23,508 nucleotides of DNA from an uncultured Christensenella sp. (GTDB lineage Bacteria; Bacillota; Clostridia; Christensenellales; Pumilibacteraceae), in contig CAJTND010000018.1 of the NCBI GenBank assembly GCA_910577995.1, forward strand, positions 1 through 23,508, written 5' to 3'. A program made the translations under genes and the position numbers. Positions 6,853 through 13,750 of the stretch are shown here, piece by piece (position 1 is the first letter of the stretch; every line of letters begins with the position of its first letter). Below the pieces are notes generated by a model. It searched no databases and was not told where the DNA came from. It worked only from the letters and a program-made list of their open reading frames with translations.

Positions 6853-8133
6853 TCATTCCGTAAATGTAAACTTTATCTCGTCCGAATCGAAAATATCGCT
6901 GCGGGACTCGAAGCGTTTGGGGATAGTGACCTTTTTCAGCACGTTTTCCCACCAAAAATCGTCTTTGCATACGAACACGCCCTCGCCTATCGTCTGCACG
7001 CTGTCGGGTATGACAACGCTCTTGAGATCCCTGCAAAACCTGAACGCGTTCTCGCCGATCTCCTCGACCGAATCGGGGATCACGATGCTTTTAAGTCCGG
7101 TCGCGTAGTAAAAAGCATGGCTGTCAATCTTTTTTACGCCGCTCGGTATCACGCTGTTTTTACAGCCCAAAACGAGCGTTTCGCTCCCGCGCTCTATCAG
7201 GCAATTATCTTTAACGTAATAATACGGGTTGCCGTCCTCGACGGCTATACTGTCGATGCACGAGCACGGCAGAGCCGCACACCCGAGCTTGAGCTGTTTG
7301 GGGATGACAAGACGTCCGCGCTTTCCGACGCACCAATCGTTCGCCCAGCAAAACGCCGCATACCCGATGTATTCGAGCCCCGACGGAAAATCGATCTCCT
7401 TCAGCTTTTCGCACATGAAAAACGCTTTGTCGCATATCTTTTTGACGCTTTCGGGGAGCTTGACGCTCGTCAAGCATTCGCACCGCGCAAAAGCGCTGTC
7501 GCTTATCTCGGTAAGCCCGTCCTCGATGACGACGCTTTTAAGATAGCAACAGGCTGCGAACGCACCCTGCCCGAGTTTCTTTACGGTCGAAGGAACGGTC
7601 ACCTCCAAAACACTGCTGCCGGCAAAAGCCCGCTCGCCTATCTCGGTTATGTTTGCCGGTATAAAGTTGTTATCCCAGCGCCCCCAACCGTTGACCGTAA
7701 ACGCGCCGTCGCCTATCTTCACCACGTCGGGGCTCGCGGGGATTATGCCGTTGTGGAGTCCCATAACGAGCGTTTTGCTCGCTATGTCTATCACGCAGTT
7801 GTTTTCCACGCGCAGAGTCGGATGCCCGTCGGCGACGTTGATCTTATCGAGATTAAAGCAAAGCCCGAACGAATCGGGACGAACGTTTCTTACCGTCGTC
7901 GGGATAGTCACCTCGAAGAAAGTCCTGCCGCGAAGCGCGTTTTCTGCGATCCCCGTTATGCCCTCGGGAATGATCAAATGCTTGGAGCGTCCCTTGTATT
8001 CGTAAACGACGTTATCCTTGACCATAAGCCCGTCGCCGATTTTGTCGTACTTCGGCAGCCAGCTCTCGGGAACACGCATCCCGTCGAGTTCGTCATAGCC
8101 GTCAAGTATGACCGTCTTTTCCTTTTTTGCCAT
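6853..8133 (-). CDS. BspA-type leucine-rich-repeat (LRR_5) protein, apparently cytoplasmic
   Basis: A 426-residue protein built almost wholly from BspA/LRR_5 repeats of about 23 residues, for example IPEGITGIAENALRGRTF, VVKIGDGAFTVNG, ITEIGERAFAGSSVLEVTV, LTEISDSAFARCECLTSVKL, VKKIDSHAFYYATGLKSIVI and VEEIGENAFRFCRDLKSVVI. Such proteins usually mediate protein-protein contacts, and many are surface proteins. This one has no signal peptide, no anchor and several cysteines, which suggests a cytosolic location. ATG at 8133 with GAGGTG five bases upstream. The promoter is at 8209-8237 and the leader carries a 31-bp tandem duplication. The gene is followed after 10 bases by the DUF5984-like gene, forming a two-gene operon. 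Confidence 0.88.
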   Translation of the reverse strand: MAKKEKTVILDGYDELDGMRVPESWLPKYDKIGDGLMVKDNVVYEYKGRSKHLIIPEGITGIAENALRGRTFFEVTIPTTVRNVRPDSFGLCFNLDKINVADGHPTLRVENNCVIDIASKTLVMGLHNGIIPASPDVVKIGDGAFTVNGWGRWDNNFIPANITEIGERAFAGSSVLEVTVPSTVKKLGQGAFAACCYLKSVVIEDGLTEISDSAFARCECLTSVKLPESVKKICDKAFFMCEKLKEIDFPSGLEYIGYAAFCWANDWCVGKRGRLVIPKQLKLGCAALPCSCIDSIAVEDGNPYYYVKDNCLIERGSETLVLGCKNSVIPSGVKKIDSHAFYYATGLKSIVIPDSVEEIGENAFRFCRDLKSVVIPDSVQTIGEGVFVCKDDFWWENVLKKVTIPKRFESRSDIFDSDEIKFTFTE

Positions 8134-8143
8134 ATCACACCTC

Positions 8144-8205
8144 GTATAAAAATTTTATAGAAACAGCTGACCTTGTATAAAAATTTTATAGAAACAGCTG
8201 ACCTT
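8144..8205 (-). repeat. 31-bp perfect tandem duplication in the leader of the LRR gene
   Basis: Bases 8144-8174 are repeated exactly at 8175-8205. Each unit contains the near-palindrome TATAAAAATTTTATA and the word CAGCTG. The pair lies between the promoter (8209-8237) and the ribosome binding site, so it is within or at the very start of the transcript. Confidence 0.95.
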
Positions 8206-8208
8206 TGT

Positions 8209-8237
8209 ATTTTAGCATTTTTCAACGGATAATGCAA
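8209..8237 (-). promoter_or_regulatory. SigA-type promoter of the LRR/DUF5984 operon
   Basis: On the minus strand TTGCAT (8232-8237) and TAAAAT (8209-8214) with a 17-base spacer. Transcription would start near 8202, at the edge of the tandem duplication. The rest of 8238-8342 shows nothing I can assign. Confidence 0.6.
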
Positions 8238-8342
8238 CCCCTGCCGACTAGATCGGACAGCAAAAAAATGCGCTTGTCACTACTCGCATGCCGACGTTTT
8301 TTCGCAATATTTATTAAGCAAGCTATCGGCTCGGTACTACGA

Positions 8343-8368
8343 AAAAAGGACGCGCGAGCGTCCTTTTT
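8343..8368 (-). terminator. Intrinsic terminator of the DUF6883/DUF4926 cassette
   Basis: AAAAAGGACGC (8343-8353) pairs perfectly with GCGTCCTTTTT (8358-8368) around a GCGA loop, with T-runs on both strands, so it can work in both directions. It lies 32 bases after the stop of the small cassette gene. Confidence 0.9.
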
Positions 8369-8400
8369 CACGGTAGAGCATATCGACCTAAAACTAATAA

Positions 8401-8622
8401 TTACGATCCGTATATTACTTCCAAATCTTCGGCGCGAACCGCCACTTCGATATCGACTCTTAACGTATATCCATGATCTTCATAATATTCACCGTCAAAA
8501 AAGACCAAAACATATCCGTTTCGTTCTCCCATCATTATTGTTCCGACATCATCTTTATGTACGCCTTCTCTCGCATATTCGGCGCGGTCTTTGATTAACT
8601 TGACCCTATCCAATTCTTTCAT
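8401..8622 (-). CDS. Small DUF4926-like protein, putative immunity/antitoxin partner
   Basis: A 73-residue acidic protein: LDRVKLIKDRAEYAREGVHKDDVGTIMM, then YVLVFFDGEY and VAVRAEDLEVIYGS. The pattern (LD.V.L.KD......G..KGD.GT....YVV.F...DLEVI) resembles DUF4926, a small SH3-like barrel family. I start at the ATG at 8622, preceded by a clean GGAGG with an 8-base spacer. A TTG five codons upstream lies over that site and is rejected. The gene overlaps the end of the DUF6883-like gene by 17 bases, so the two are surely co-expressed. Family knowledge suggests DUF4926 and DUF6883 genes often occur side by side. Its role as an immunity or antitoxin protein is inference. Confidence 0.72.
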   Translation of the reverse strand: MKELDRVKLIKDRAEYAREGVHKDDVGTIMMGERNGYVLVFFDGEYYEDHGYTLRVDIEVAVRAEDLEVIYGS

Positions 8623-9199
8623 CAACAAAACCTCCAAATGGTGTAGTAAGTACTATTTTCCCGTCGGGATATGTCATCCAACCGGTTTTGAATGACAGTG
8701 ATTTTCCGTTTTTACCAATCAGTGTTACTTTTATGTTAAGTCTCTGTCCATAGGAATTTAACTTGTTTAATTCATAATTGCCCAAAAGATATGCAAGATT
8801 AGCCTGTTTCTCCATCTCCGCTTTAAGCATATCTGAGTCGGAAATTGAAAACCCCAAATCTTTAAAAATTTGTTCTTTGCCGTCATTGTAAAATTTGTTA
8901 AAAATATACCCTGTAAACTTTTCGATAGGACATTCCGTTGTTATCGTAATACTATCGATACGTTCGGTATTGCAATGGCAGTTTTCGTGTAACGGCGACT
9001 TCGGGCATTTATATTTCGCAAAACAACAGCCGTTCATGTTCAAACACTTTGCGCAGTGCGCCGAGATCATCGCGGCTTTTAATACGTTGGTTTGTTTTTC
9101 TTCATGGGTGTGCGCCGGTTCGGTATTCGGGTGCACCCATTTTACCCACTGTACCGCAGCGGCTTTGTTTGCAAGCTCGCCTGTTTGTTGTAAATCCAT
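8606..9199 (-). CDS. DUF6883-like protein with a cysteine-rich MuF-like motif, putative toxin
   Basis: A 197-residue soluble protein. Residues about 49-78 form a Cys/His-rich segment (AHCAKCLNMNGCCFAKYKC, then PKSPLHENCHC) that resembles the CxxC...PLHPNCRC zinc-type motif near the end of MuF-like phage head proteins and MuF-type polymorphic toxins. The C-terminal part, KFTGYIFNKFYNDGKEQIFKDLGF ... NSYGQRLNIKVTLIGKNGKS ... TGWMTYPDGKIVLTTPFG, fits DUF6883, a presumed toxin or nuclease-like domain. Start: ATG at 9199 with AAGGAG 7 bases upstream. A frame start 22 codons earlier lacks a binding site. Base composition is clearly more AT-rich than the flanking genes, which suggests recent acquisition. 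It overlaps the small partner gene downstream. Toxicity is inferred and not shown. Confidence 0.68.
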   Translation of the reverse strand: MDLQQTGELANKAAAVQWVKWVHPNTEPAHTHEEKQTNVLKAAMISAHCAKCLNMNGCCFAKYKCPKSPLHENCHCNTERIDSITITTECPIEKFTGYIFNKFYNDGKEQIFKDLGFSISDSDMLKAEMEKQANLAYLLGNYELNKLNSYGQRLNIKVTLIGKNGKSLSFKTGWMTYPDGKIVLTTPFGGFVDERIG

Positions 9200-9279
9200 T
9201 GTACGCTCCTTATTGATTTTTGTCAATAAAGTAGCACATAAATGATGACAACTGTATGTCCGCATTGCATTATATGAGT

Positions 9280-9310
9280 AAACCCTAAACGAATTATTCG
9301 TTTAGGGTTT
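9280..9310 (-). terminator. Intrinsic terminator after the tRNA gene
   Basis: AAACCCTAAACGAA (9280-9293) pairs perfectly with TTCGTTTAGGGTTT (9297-9310): a 14-bp stem with a 3-base loop. It starts 5 bases past the CCA end of the tRNA. The T-run on the minus strand is short. Confidence 0.85.
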
Positions 9311-9314
9311 ATCG

Positions 9315-9391
9315 TGGTAGCGGCAACTGGATTCGAACCAGTGACCAATCGGGTATGAACCGAGTACTCTAGCCAGCTGAGCTATGCCGCC
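9315..9391 (-). tRNA. tRNA-Met (anticodon CAU, elongator type)
   Basis: The minus strand folds into a standard 77-base cloverleaf with encoded CCA. The acceptor is GGCGGCA/TGCCGCT, the D arm is GCTC-AGCTGGCTA-GAGT, the anticodon loop TTCATAC has CAU at 9357-9355, and the T arm is ACTGG-TTCGAAT-CCAGT. The first half closely resembles the Firmicute elongator tRNA-Met. Minor oddities are a G-U first acceptor pair and an unpaired C-U at the top of the anticodon stem. A tRNA-Ile2 (lysidine-modified CAU) cannot be fully excluded by eye. Confidence 0.95.
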
Positions 9392-9395
9392 TCAG

Positions 9396-9420
9396 ACGGT
9401 GCGAAAACGTTTCGCACCGT
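9396..9420 (-). other. Perfect 11-bp hairpin directly upstream of the tRNA
   Basis: ACGGTGCGAAA (9396-9406) pairs with TTTCGCACCGT (9410-9420) around a 3-base loop. It lies 4 bases before the mature tRNA 5' end and about 17 bases after the expected transcription start, so it belongs to the pre-tRNA leader. It could guide 5' processing. Confidence 0.75.
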
Positions 9421-9443
9421 GCTCCTTGTTTTTGAGCATAACT

Positions 9444-9472
9444 ATTATATCAAACTTTTTTGCGATATGCAA
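9444..9472 (-). promoter_or_regulatory. SigA-type promoter of the tRNA
   Basis: TTGCAT (9467-9472), 17-base spacer, perfect TATAAT (9444-9449) on the minus strand. It lies in the short gap after the thiT stop codon. Confidence 0.85.
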
Positions 9473-9496
9473 GAGTTTTTGCGCGGTAATTTCTAT

Positions 9497-10378
9497 TTAT
9501 TTTTCCGTTTCGTTTTGCATTGCCGCGTCGACATCCGAAGCAGCCGCGGAATCCGATTCGATTGCCGCCGCCGCAAGCTCCGCAGTGCCGCAGTCCGCAG
9601 CGGTCACGGCGACCGCATGCTTTTTGCCGCCCGTCGATTGCGACATGTACGCATTGAACGCGCGCGACGACAGCAGCATTACGAGCGCGGCGACGGCTAT
9701 CGCGCTGTCGACGAGCCCGTAGGAATTGTACGCGAGCCCGACGGTGAAAGCCTCAGCGGGCGGCGCGCCGTATGCCCAAAACAGCATGCTCGAAACGCAC
9801 TGCGACAGATAGCGCACCGTCATATGCACGACCGCGCCGACGAATACGCCGTAGTGACCCGACACTGTAAAAGCCCAGGTCTTAACAGCGCCGACGCCGC
9901 GTTTGTCCTTGTTCTTTCTCACGAACGCCGCGTATCTGTCGGGCTTGTAGGCGAACAGTCCGACAAGGCAGACCGCGAAGTACGGCAGTATGTAATCGAA
10001 GAACGCCGACCACGGCGAAACTATACTCGCGCCCTGCAAGAACTGCAACAGCGTATACGCCGTGCATACTATCATGCCCTTGCGAAACCCGAAGTAATAA
10101 CAGTAGATAAACAGCGGAGCGAGCGCGCCCGGAGTTACGCGTCCGCCGTTGGGCATGCGGAACAGCGTCGCCCAGGACAGCGCGAAGGCTATCGCAAGGC
10201 AGGTCGCGCCGACGGTGAGATCGCGTGTTTTGTACTCGATCTCCCATTTGTGCACGATACGCGGCACGACGTTGACCGCGACCGCCGCCGCGACCATGAC
10301 CGCGAGCAGTACGCACAGTATCGCCGTGCCCACGCCGTCGATCTCGATGTCGTCCGTGATCATCGAACAGAGTAACAT
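9497..10378 (-). CDS. thiT: ThiT-like thiamine transporter (ECF substrate-binding subunit)
   Basis: Integral membrane protein that binds thiamine and imports it with the shared ECF energising module. The 293-residue product has about six hydrophobic segments. The family core is clear: FALSWATLFRMPNGGRVTPGALAPLFIYCYYFGFRKGMIVCTAYTLLQFLQGASIVSPWSAFFDYILPYFAVCLVGLFAY, in which the GG.VTPG..P, RKG, LLQ..QG and DY.LP....GL elements match ThiT/YuaJ. It is longer than the usual ~190 residues, with an extra N-terminal membrane segment and a C-terminal Ala/acidic cytoplasmic tail (residues about 250-293). ATG at 10378 with GGGAGG 9 bases upstream. The TPP riboswitch in the leader independently supports the assignment. 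Confidence 0.92.
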   Translation of the reverse strand: MLLCSMITDDIEIDGVGTAILCVLLAVMVAAAVAVNVVPRIVHKWEIEYKTRDLTVGATCLAIAFALSWATLFRMPNGGRVTPGALAPLFIYCYYFGFRKGMIVCTAYTLLQFLQGASIVSPWSAFFDYILPYFAVCLVGLFAYKPDRYAAFVRKNKDKRGVGAVKTWAFTVSGHYGVFVGAVVHMTVRYLSQCVSSMLFWAYGAPPAEAFTVGLAYNSYGLVDSAIAVAALVMLLSSRAFNAYMSQSTGGKKHAVAVTAADCGTAELAAAAIESDSAAASDVDAAMQNETEK

Positions 10379-10433
10379 TTCCTTTTATCCTCCCGTGGAA
10401 ATATTGTCCGAAAACGCACCGCATAAATTTAAA

Positions 10434-10460
10434 CGCGTCCGACCCCGTAAGTCGAACGCG
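10434..10460 (-). terminator. Terminator hairpin of the TPP riboswitch expression platform
   Basis: On the minus strand CGCGTTCGAC (10460-10451) pairs with GTCGGACGCG (10443-10434) with one G-U pair and a 7-base loop, followed by TTTAAATTT. It lies between the aptamer and the thiT ribosome binding site, where a ligand-controlled terminator is expected. Confidence 0.7.
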
Positions 10461-10484
10461 CATAAAAAACTATCTGACGACGGC

Positions 10485-10566
10485 TCCCTACGCGAGTGCT
10501 AACTCACAGGTTCAAAGGTACCGTCGTGAAGTAACGACATCTCAGCAGCTTCGGCTGCGCCCCTGC
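10485..10566 (-). ncRNA. TPP riboswitch (THI element) controlling thiT
   Basis: The minus strand shows the canonical THI-box blocks in order: GCAGGGGCGC, CTGAGA (10545-10540), a short P3 hairpin GTCGT/ACGAC, ACCTTTGAACCTG (10519-10507), GTTAGCACTCGCGTAGGGA ending at 10485. Thiamine pyrophosphate binding normally lowers expression of thiamine uptake genes, consistent with the thiT gene that follows and the terminator hairpin at 10434-10460. Confidence 0.96.
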
Positions 10567-10582
10567 ATCTTCTTGCCTGTTT

Positions 10583-10611
10583 ATTATATACCGCCGCCGC
10601 TGTTTTGTCAA
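10583..10611 (-). promoter_or_regulatory. Consensus SigA promoter of the TPP riboswitch-thiT unit
   Basis: TTGACA (10606-10611), 17-base spacer and TATAAT (10583-10588) on the minus strand, both hexamers perfect. Transcription would begin about 10 bases before the aptamer. Confidence 0.92.
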
Positions 10612-10703
10612 CCGTTGCGACGGCGTAAGCGAAAATTTCCTTGTTTCCGCCGCTTTCCGCAACGGCTTACAAAGCTCCTTCCCGTCGGCACGGTTTTCGC
10701 ACA

Positions 10704-10735
10704 AAAAAAGGGACTTATAGTCAAATCCCTTTTTT
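10704..10735 (-). terminator. Intrinsic terminator after the GH3 gene
   Basis: AAAAAAGGGA (10704-10713) pairs with TCCCTTTTTT (10726-10735), 12-base loop, T-run on the minus strand. It is 6 bases past the GH3 stop codon. Between it and the thiT promoter (10612-10703) nothing else is evident. Confidence 0.88.
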
Positions 10736-10741
10736 AGCGCG

Positions 10742-13687
10742 TTATTCGTTTTCGCCGCCGTCTTTGGTTTCGGCGTTATCCGCACCTTCCGCCGCCGCGG
10801 ACGGCTCGGGTTTTTTCCTATCTCGGATAAGCGTGATCGCGAGCCATGCCGCGAGCGCGGCAAAGCCCGCCCAAACTATCGCATCGACCGACCAAAGCAG
10901 CGCTTTCCAATTAAACACCGACGCGGACGAGGTAACGTCGTCGGAGTACGACTGCGTAGCGTTGGAGTTGGTAACGGCGTAGATGATGTTTTTAGCCGCT
11001 CTTTGCAGGTGGTGCGTAACGGTTGCGTTGTCCTTGTACGACTTCGTTCCGCTGTGCCCGCCTATCGATTCGTCGTAGTTTGCGAGCGGCCAAAGCTTGT
11101 TATTGCTGTTGAGCCAAAGGTCCGTGCCTGCCCATAGCCCCGATATCATGTCCTGATAGTACATCGCCGTAACGGACGCCTGATCGGTTATCGCCATGCC
11201 CTTGAATCCCCATTCGCCGCGCAGTACGTCGGTCATCAGTCCCTTGTGCGCGCCCGCCCAGGTCGCGCCCAAGCGGTTCATTGACACCATCAGCGCGACC
11301 GCGCCGCCCTCGGTCACCGGGTACTCGAAGCCTTTGAGGAACACCTCGCGTATCGCCTGCTCGTCGGCGAAGAACGCACCGCCGTATCTGTTCGTTTCCT
11401 GATCGTTGAGCGCGAAGTGCTTCATGTACGCCATGACGCCTTTGGAGCGCACGCCGCGCATTTCCGCCGCGCCTATCTTGCCGCTGAGCAAACCGTCCTC
11501 GCTGAAATACTCGAAGTTCCTGCCCGAGTACGGCGAGCGGTGGATATCTATGCCGGGCGCGTACCAGCCCGCAGTGCCCGTGATTATGCTCGCGTCGCCG
11601 ATAAGCTCGCCCATGCGTTCTATCAGCTCGCTGTTCCAGGTCGACGCCATAACGACCTCGGCGGGCCATGCCATGGAGCTCACGCCGCCGACGAGCGTGC
11701 CCGAGAATCCCGACGGACCGTCCTTGTCCGTCGTCGCGGGGAGCCCTATCGACTCGATGGGCAGCGTCGAATAACCGCCTATCCTGACGAGCTTGGATAT
11801 ATCGCTCCAGGACAGCTGACTGACGAGCTCCTCCCATTTTTTGTCGTTGTAATCGACGCCGATAAGATCGGTCACCTTATACGCGGTGCTCTTGGAATCG
11901 AGCACGGGCGCGGGAAGCGACGTATCGTTGATCACCGCGTCCGACCTGTTCCATTTGAGGTCGGATATAAGCCCGTCGGGCGCGGTCCAGCTCTTGTCCT
12001 TGTAGTTGGCGGACGATGCGAGCGTGCCCGTCCAGTCGCCGCGCGAAACGTACTTAAAGTCGGGATCGTAGTATTCGATCGAAACGTCGTCGAAGCGGTT
12101 GGTTATCGCGTTGCCCGTCGCCGCGGACTTGGAATAGGAAGTCGCGTCGACCGCCGCCTGCGTGAACGCGATCTTCGCAAGATCGGCATCGCCCGCATCG
12201 GTCATGCCGTCGGCGGTCGTCTTGCCTTTGGCGGCGAGAATGTTGTTGAGCGCGTCGTGACAGTCGTCGCCGAGTGCGAGGTAATGCTCGCCCGCATCGA
12301 CGATATACGTCTTTGCCGTCTTGCTGTCGTAGGACGCGAAAACGCTTTTATCTATCTCGAGCTTGACATCCGCCGCCGTTTCGCCTGCGGGTATGACGTC
12401 GGTCTTGGCAAACCCGACAAGCTCGACGGCGGAGCTCTCCACCCTGCCCGTGTACGGCTTTTGCGCGTAGACCTGAACGACCGCCTTTGAACCGACGTCG
12501 CCCGTGTTCTTCACGTCGACCGTCACTTCGTAAGCCTTGCCGTCGGCGGTCGGCGCGACCGTCATATCCGAATATTCAAACGTCGTATATGACAGACCGT
12601 AGCCGAACGGGAATTGCACCTGCGTCTTGTAGTCGTAGTCGCCGACGTTGGCAACGCCGTTGACAGCGTCCTCATACCGCGTTTCGTAATAGCGGTAGCC
12701 GACGTAGATCCCTTCGCCGTAGACAAGATATTTATTCGCGCGCGAAACGTTTTTGTCGGCGTTGGCTATCGTGAAGTCGCCCATATTGGAAAACGACGGC
12801 GCGCTCGTGCTGTCGTAAGCGTAGGTATCGGAAAGCCTGCCGCTCGGCGACGCGTTGCCGCAGATGATATCGGCGAGCCCGTACAGTCCTTCCTGACCGA
12901 CGCCGCCCACCCACAGCGCGGCTTTGACATTGGCATAGTCCGCCTCCTCGAGGAATCCGAGCTCGACGGGGTTATTCGCATTGACTATAAGTATCACCTT
13001 GTCGAAATTCTCGCAAGCGAGCTTGACGGTATCGCGCTCGTCGCTGTCGACTTGCAAATACCGATAGCCCGTCGGCAGAACGTTGAGCGGAAGGTCTGAG
13101 CTCTCGCCGCCGCTCCTGCCGATCGTCACTATCGCGACGTCGTCGGACGCAAGCCCCGACAGCGCGGAGGAGTCGCCCTCCAACACGCTCCGCGGCACTT
13201 CGTTGACGGCGAACGTGCCCTGCCCCTGTTCGTTGGGATAGCTTTTTCTGTATTTCTTGCCGCCGCCGTTTGCATAGAAATCCCAAAGCTTTGCGTCGAC
13301 TGTGAACCCGCCGTGATCCTTATGCTCGAGCGCCGCTTTGAGCGTCGGCGCGGTATCGGTATTGACCGCACCCGAGCCCGCGCCGCCGTACACGAAGTCG
13401 ACGGAGTTCTGACCGAAAACAGCGAGCTTTTTCTCGTCGGCGGACAGCGGCAGGGCTTTGTCCTCGTTTTTCAAAAGGACCGCGCCCTCGCGCACTATGT
13501 CGCCGCAGACCTTTTTCTCCTCCTCGGACATCGAGTAATCGCTGCGCGCGAAAAACGTGTTCAAAAGTCCCTCGTACTGATACGCAATCGACGTACCGAC
13601 GATAAGCCCGACGGACAACGCGCCCGTCACCGCCGCCGCGGTTATCTTCGCCCACAGCGGAAATTTCTTTTTACCGTTCTTACCCAT
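10742..13687 (-). CDS. Membrane-anchored GH3 glycosidase with permuted domain order
   Basis: Probable beta-glucosidase-type enzyme acting on the outer face of the membrane. In this 981-residue protein the usual GH3 C-terminal domain comes first (residues about 60-290, from DIVREGAVLLKNEDKALPL), then a fibronectin-like domain (about 350-440), then the TIM-barrel domain (about 620-880). This is the order seen in Ruminococcus albus-type enzymes. The likely nucleophile is Asp835 in GFKGMAITDQ. KHFALNDQE (from residue 756) is the substrate-binding motif. Glu195 in RSGGESSDLP is the candidate acid/base. Residues 11-37 form a membrane anchor, and a second segment (about 931-953) is followed by a basic then acidic tail, so both ends would be cytoplasmic. 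ATG with AAGGAG 6 bases upstream. Substrate specificity is unknown. Confidence 0.93.
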   Translation of the reverse strand: MGKNGKKKFPLWAKITAAAVTGALSVGLIVGTSIAYQYEGLLNTFFARSDYSMSEEEKKVCGDIVREGAVLLKNEDKALPLSADEKKLAVFGQNSVDFVYGGAGSGAVNTDTAPTLKAALEHKDHGGFTVDAKLWDFYANGGGKKYRKSYPNEQGQGTFAVNEVPRSVLEGDSSALSGLASDDVAIVTIGRSGGESSDLPLNVLPTGYRYLQVDSDERDTVKLACENFDKVILIVNANNPVELGFLEEADYANVKAALWVGGVGQEGLYGLADIICGNASPSGRLSDTYAYDSTSAPSFSNMGDFTIANADKNVSRANKYLVYGEGIYVGYRYYETRYEDAVNGVANVGDYDYKTQVQFPFGYGLSYTTFEYSDMTVAPTADGKAYEVTVDVKNTGDVGSKAVVQVYAQKPYTGRVESSAVELVGFAKTDVIPAGETAADVKLEIDKSVFASYDSKTAKTYIVDAGEHYLALGDDCHDALNNILAAKGKTTADGMTDAGDADLAKIAFTQAAVDATSYSKSAATGNAITNRFDDVSIEYYDPDFKYVSRGDWTGTLASSANYKDKSWTAPDGLISDLKWNRSDAVINDTSLPAPVLDSKSTAYKVTDLIGVDYNDKKWEELVSQLSWSDISKLVRIGGYSTLPIESIGLPATTDKDGPSGFSGTLVGGVSSMAWPAEVVMASTWNSELIERMGELIGDASIITGTAGWYAPGIDIHRSPYSGRNFEYFSEDGLLSGKIGAAEMRGVRSKGVMAYMKHFALNDQETNRYGGAFFADEQAIREVFLKGFEYPVTEGGAVALMVSMNRLGATWAGAHKGLMTDVLRGEWGFKGMAITDQASVTAMYYQDMISGLWAGTDLWLNSNNKLWPLANYDESIGGHSGTKSYKDNATVTHHLQRAAKNIIYAVTNSNATQSYSDDVTSSASVFNWKALLWSVDAIVWAGFAALAAWLAITLIRDRKKPEPSAAAEGADNAETKDGGENE

Positions 13688-13704
13688 TATCGTCTCCTTT
13701 CGGA

Positions 13705-13736
13705 TAAAACAAAGCGGCGACAGTAAAGCCGCCGCT
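13705..13736 (-). terminator. Terminator-like hairpin between lipoprotein and GH3 genes
   Basis: AGCGGCG (13713-13719) pairs with CGCCGCT (13730-13736), and on the minus strand the stem is followed by TTTGTTTT. No promoter is visible between it and GH3, so it probably lowers rather than abolishes GH3 expression relative to the lipoprotein. Confidence 0.7.
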
Positions 13737-13750
13737 CCGCCCCGTATTTT

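Noticed and set aside
8205..8594. 129-codon plus-strand frame
   Set aside because: It crosses the strong terminator at 8343-8368 and is antisense to the DUF4926-like gene. No ribosome binding site or recognisable features.
9280..9400. Prophage or island attachment site at the tRNA
   Set aside because: I looked for a second copy of the tRNA 3' end in 8206-9280 and elsewhere in the window and saw none. No integrase gene is present.
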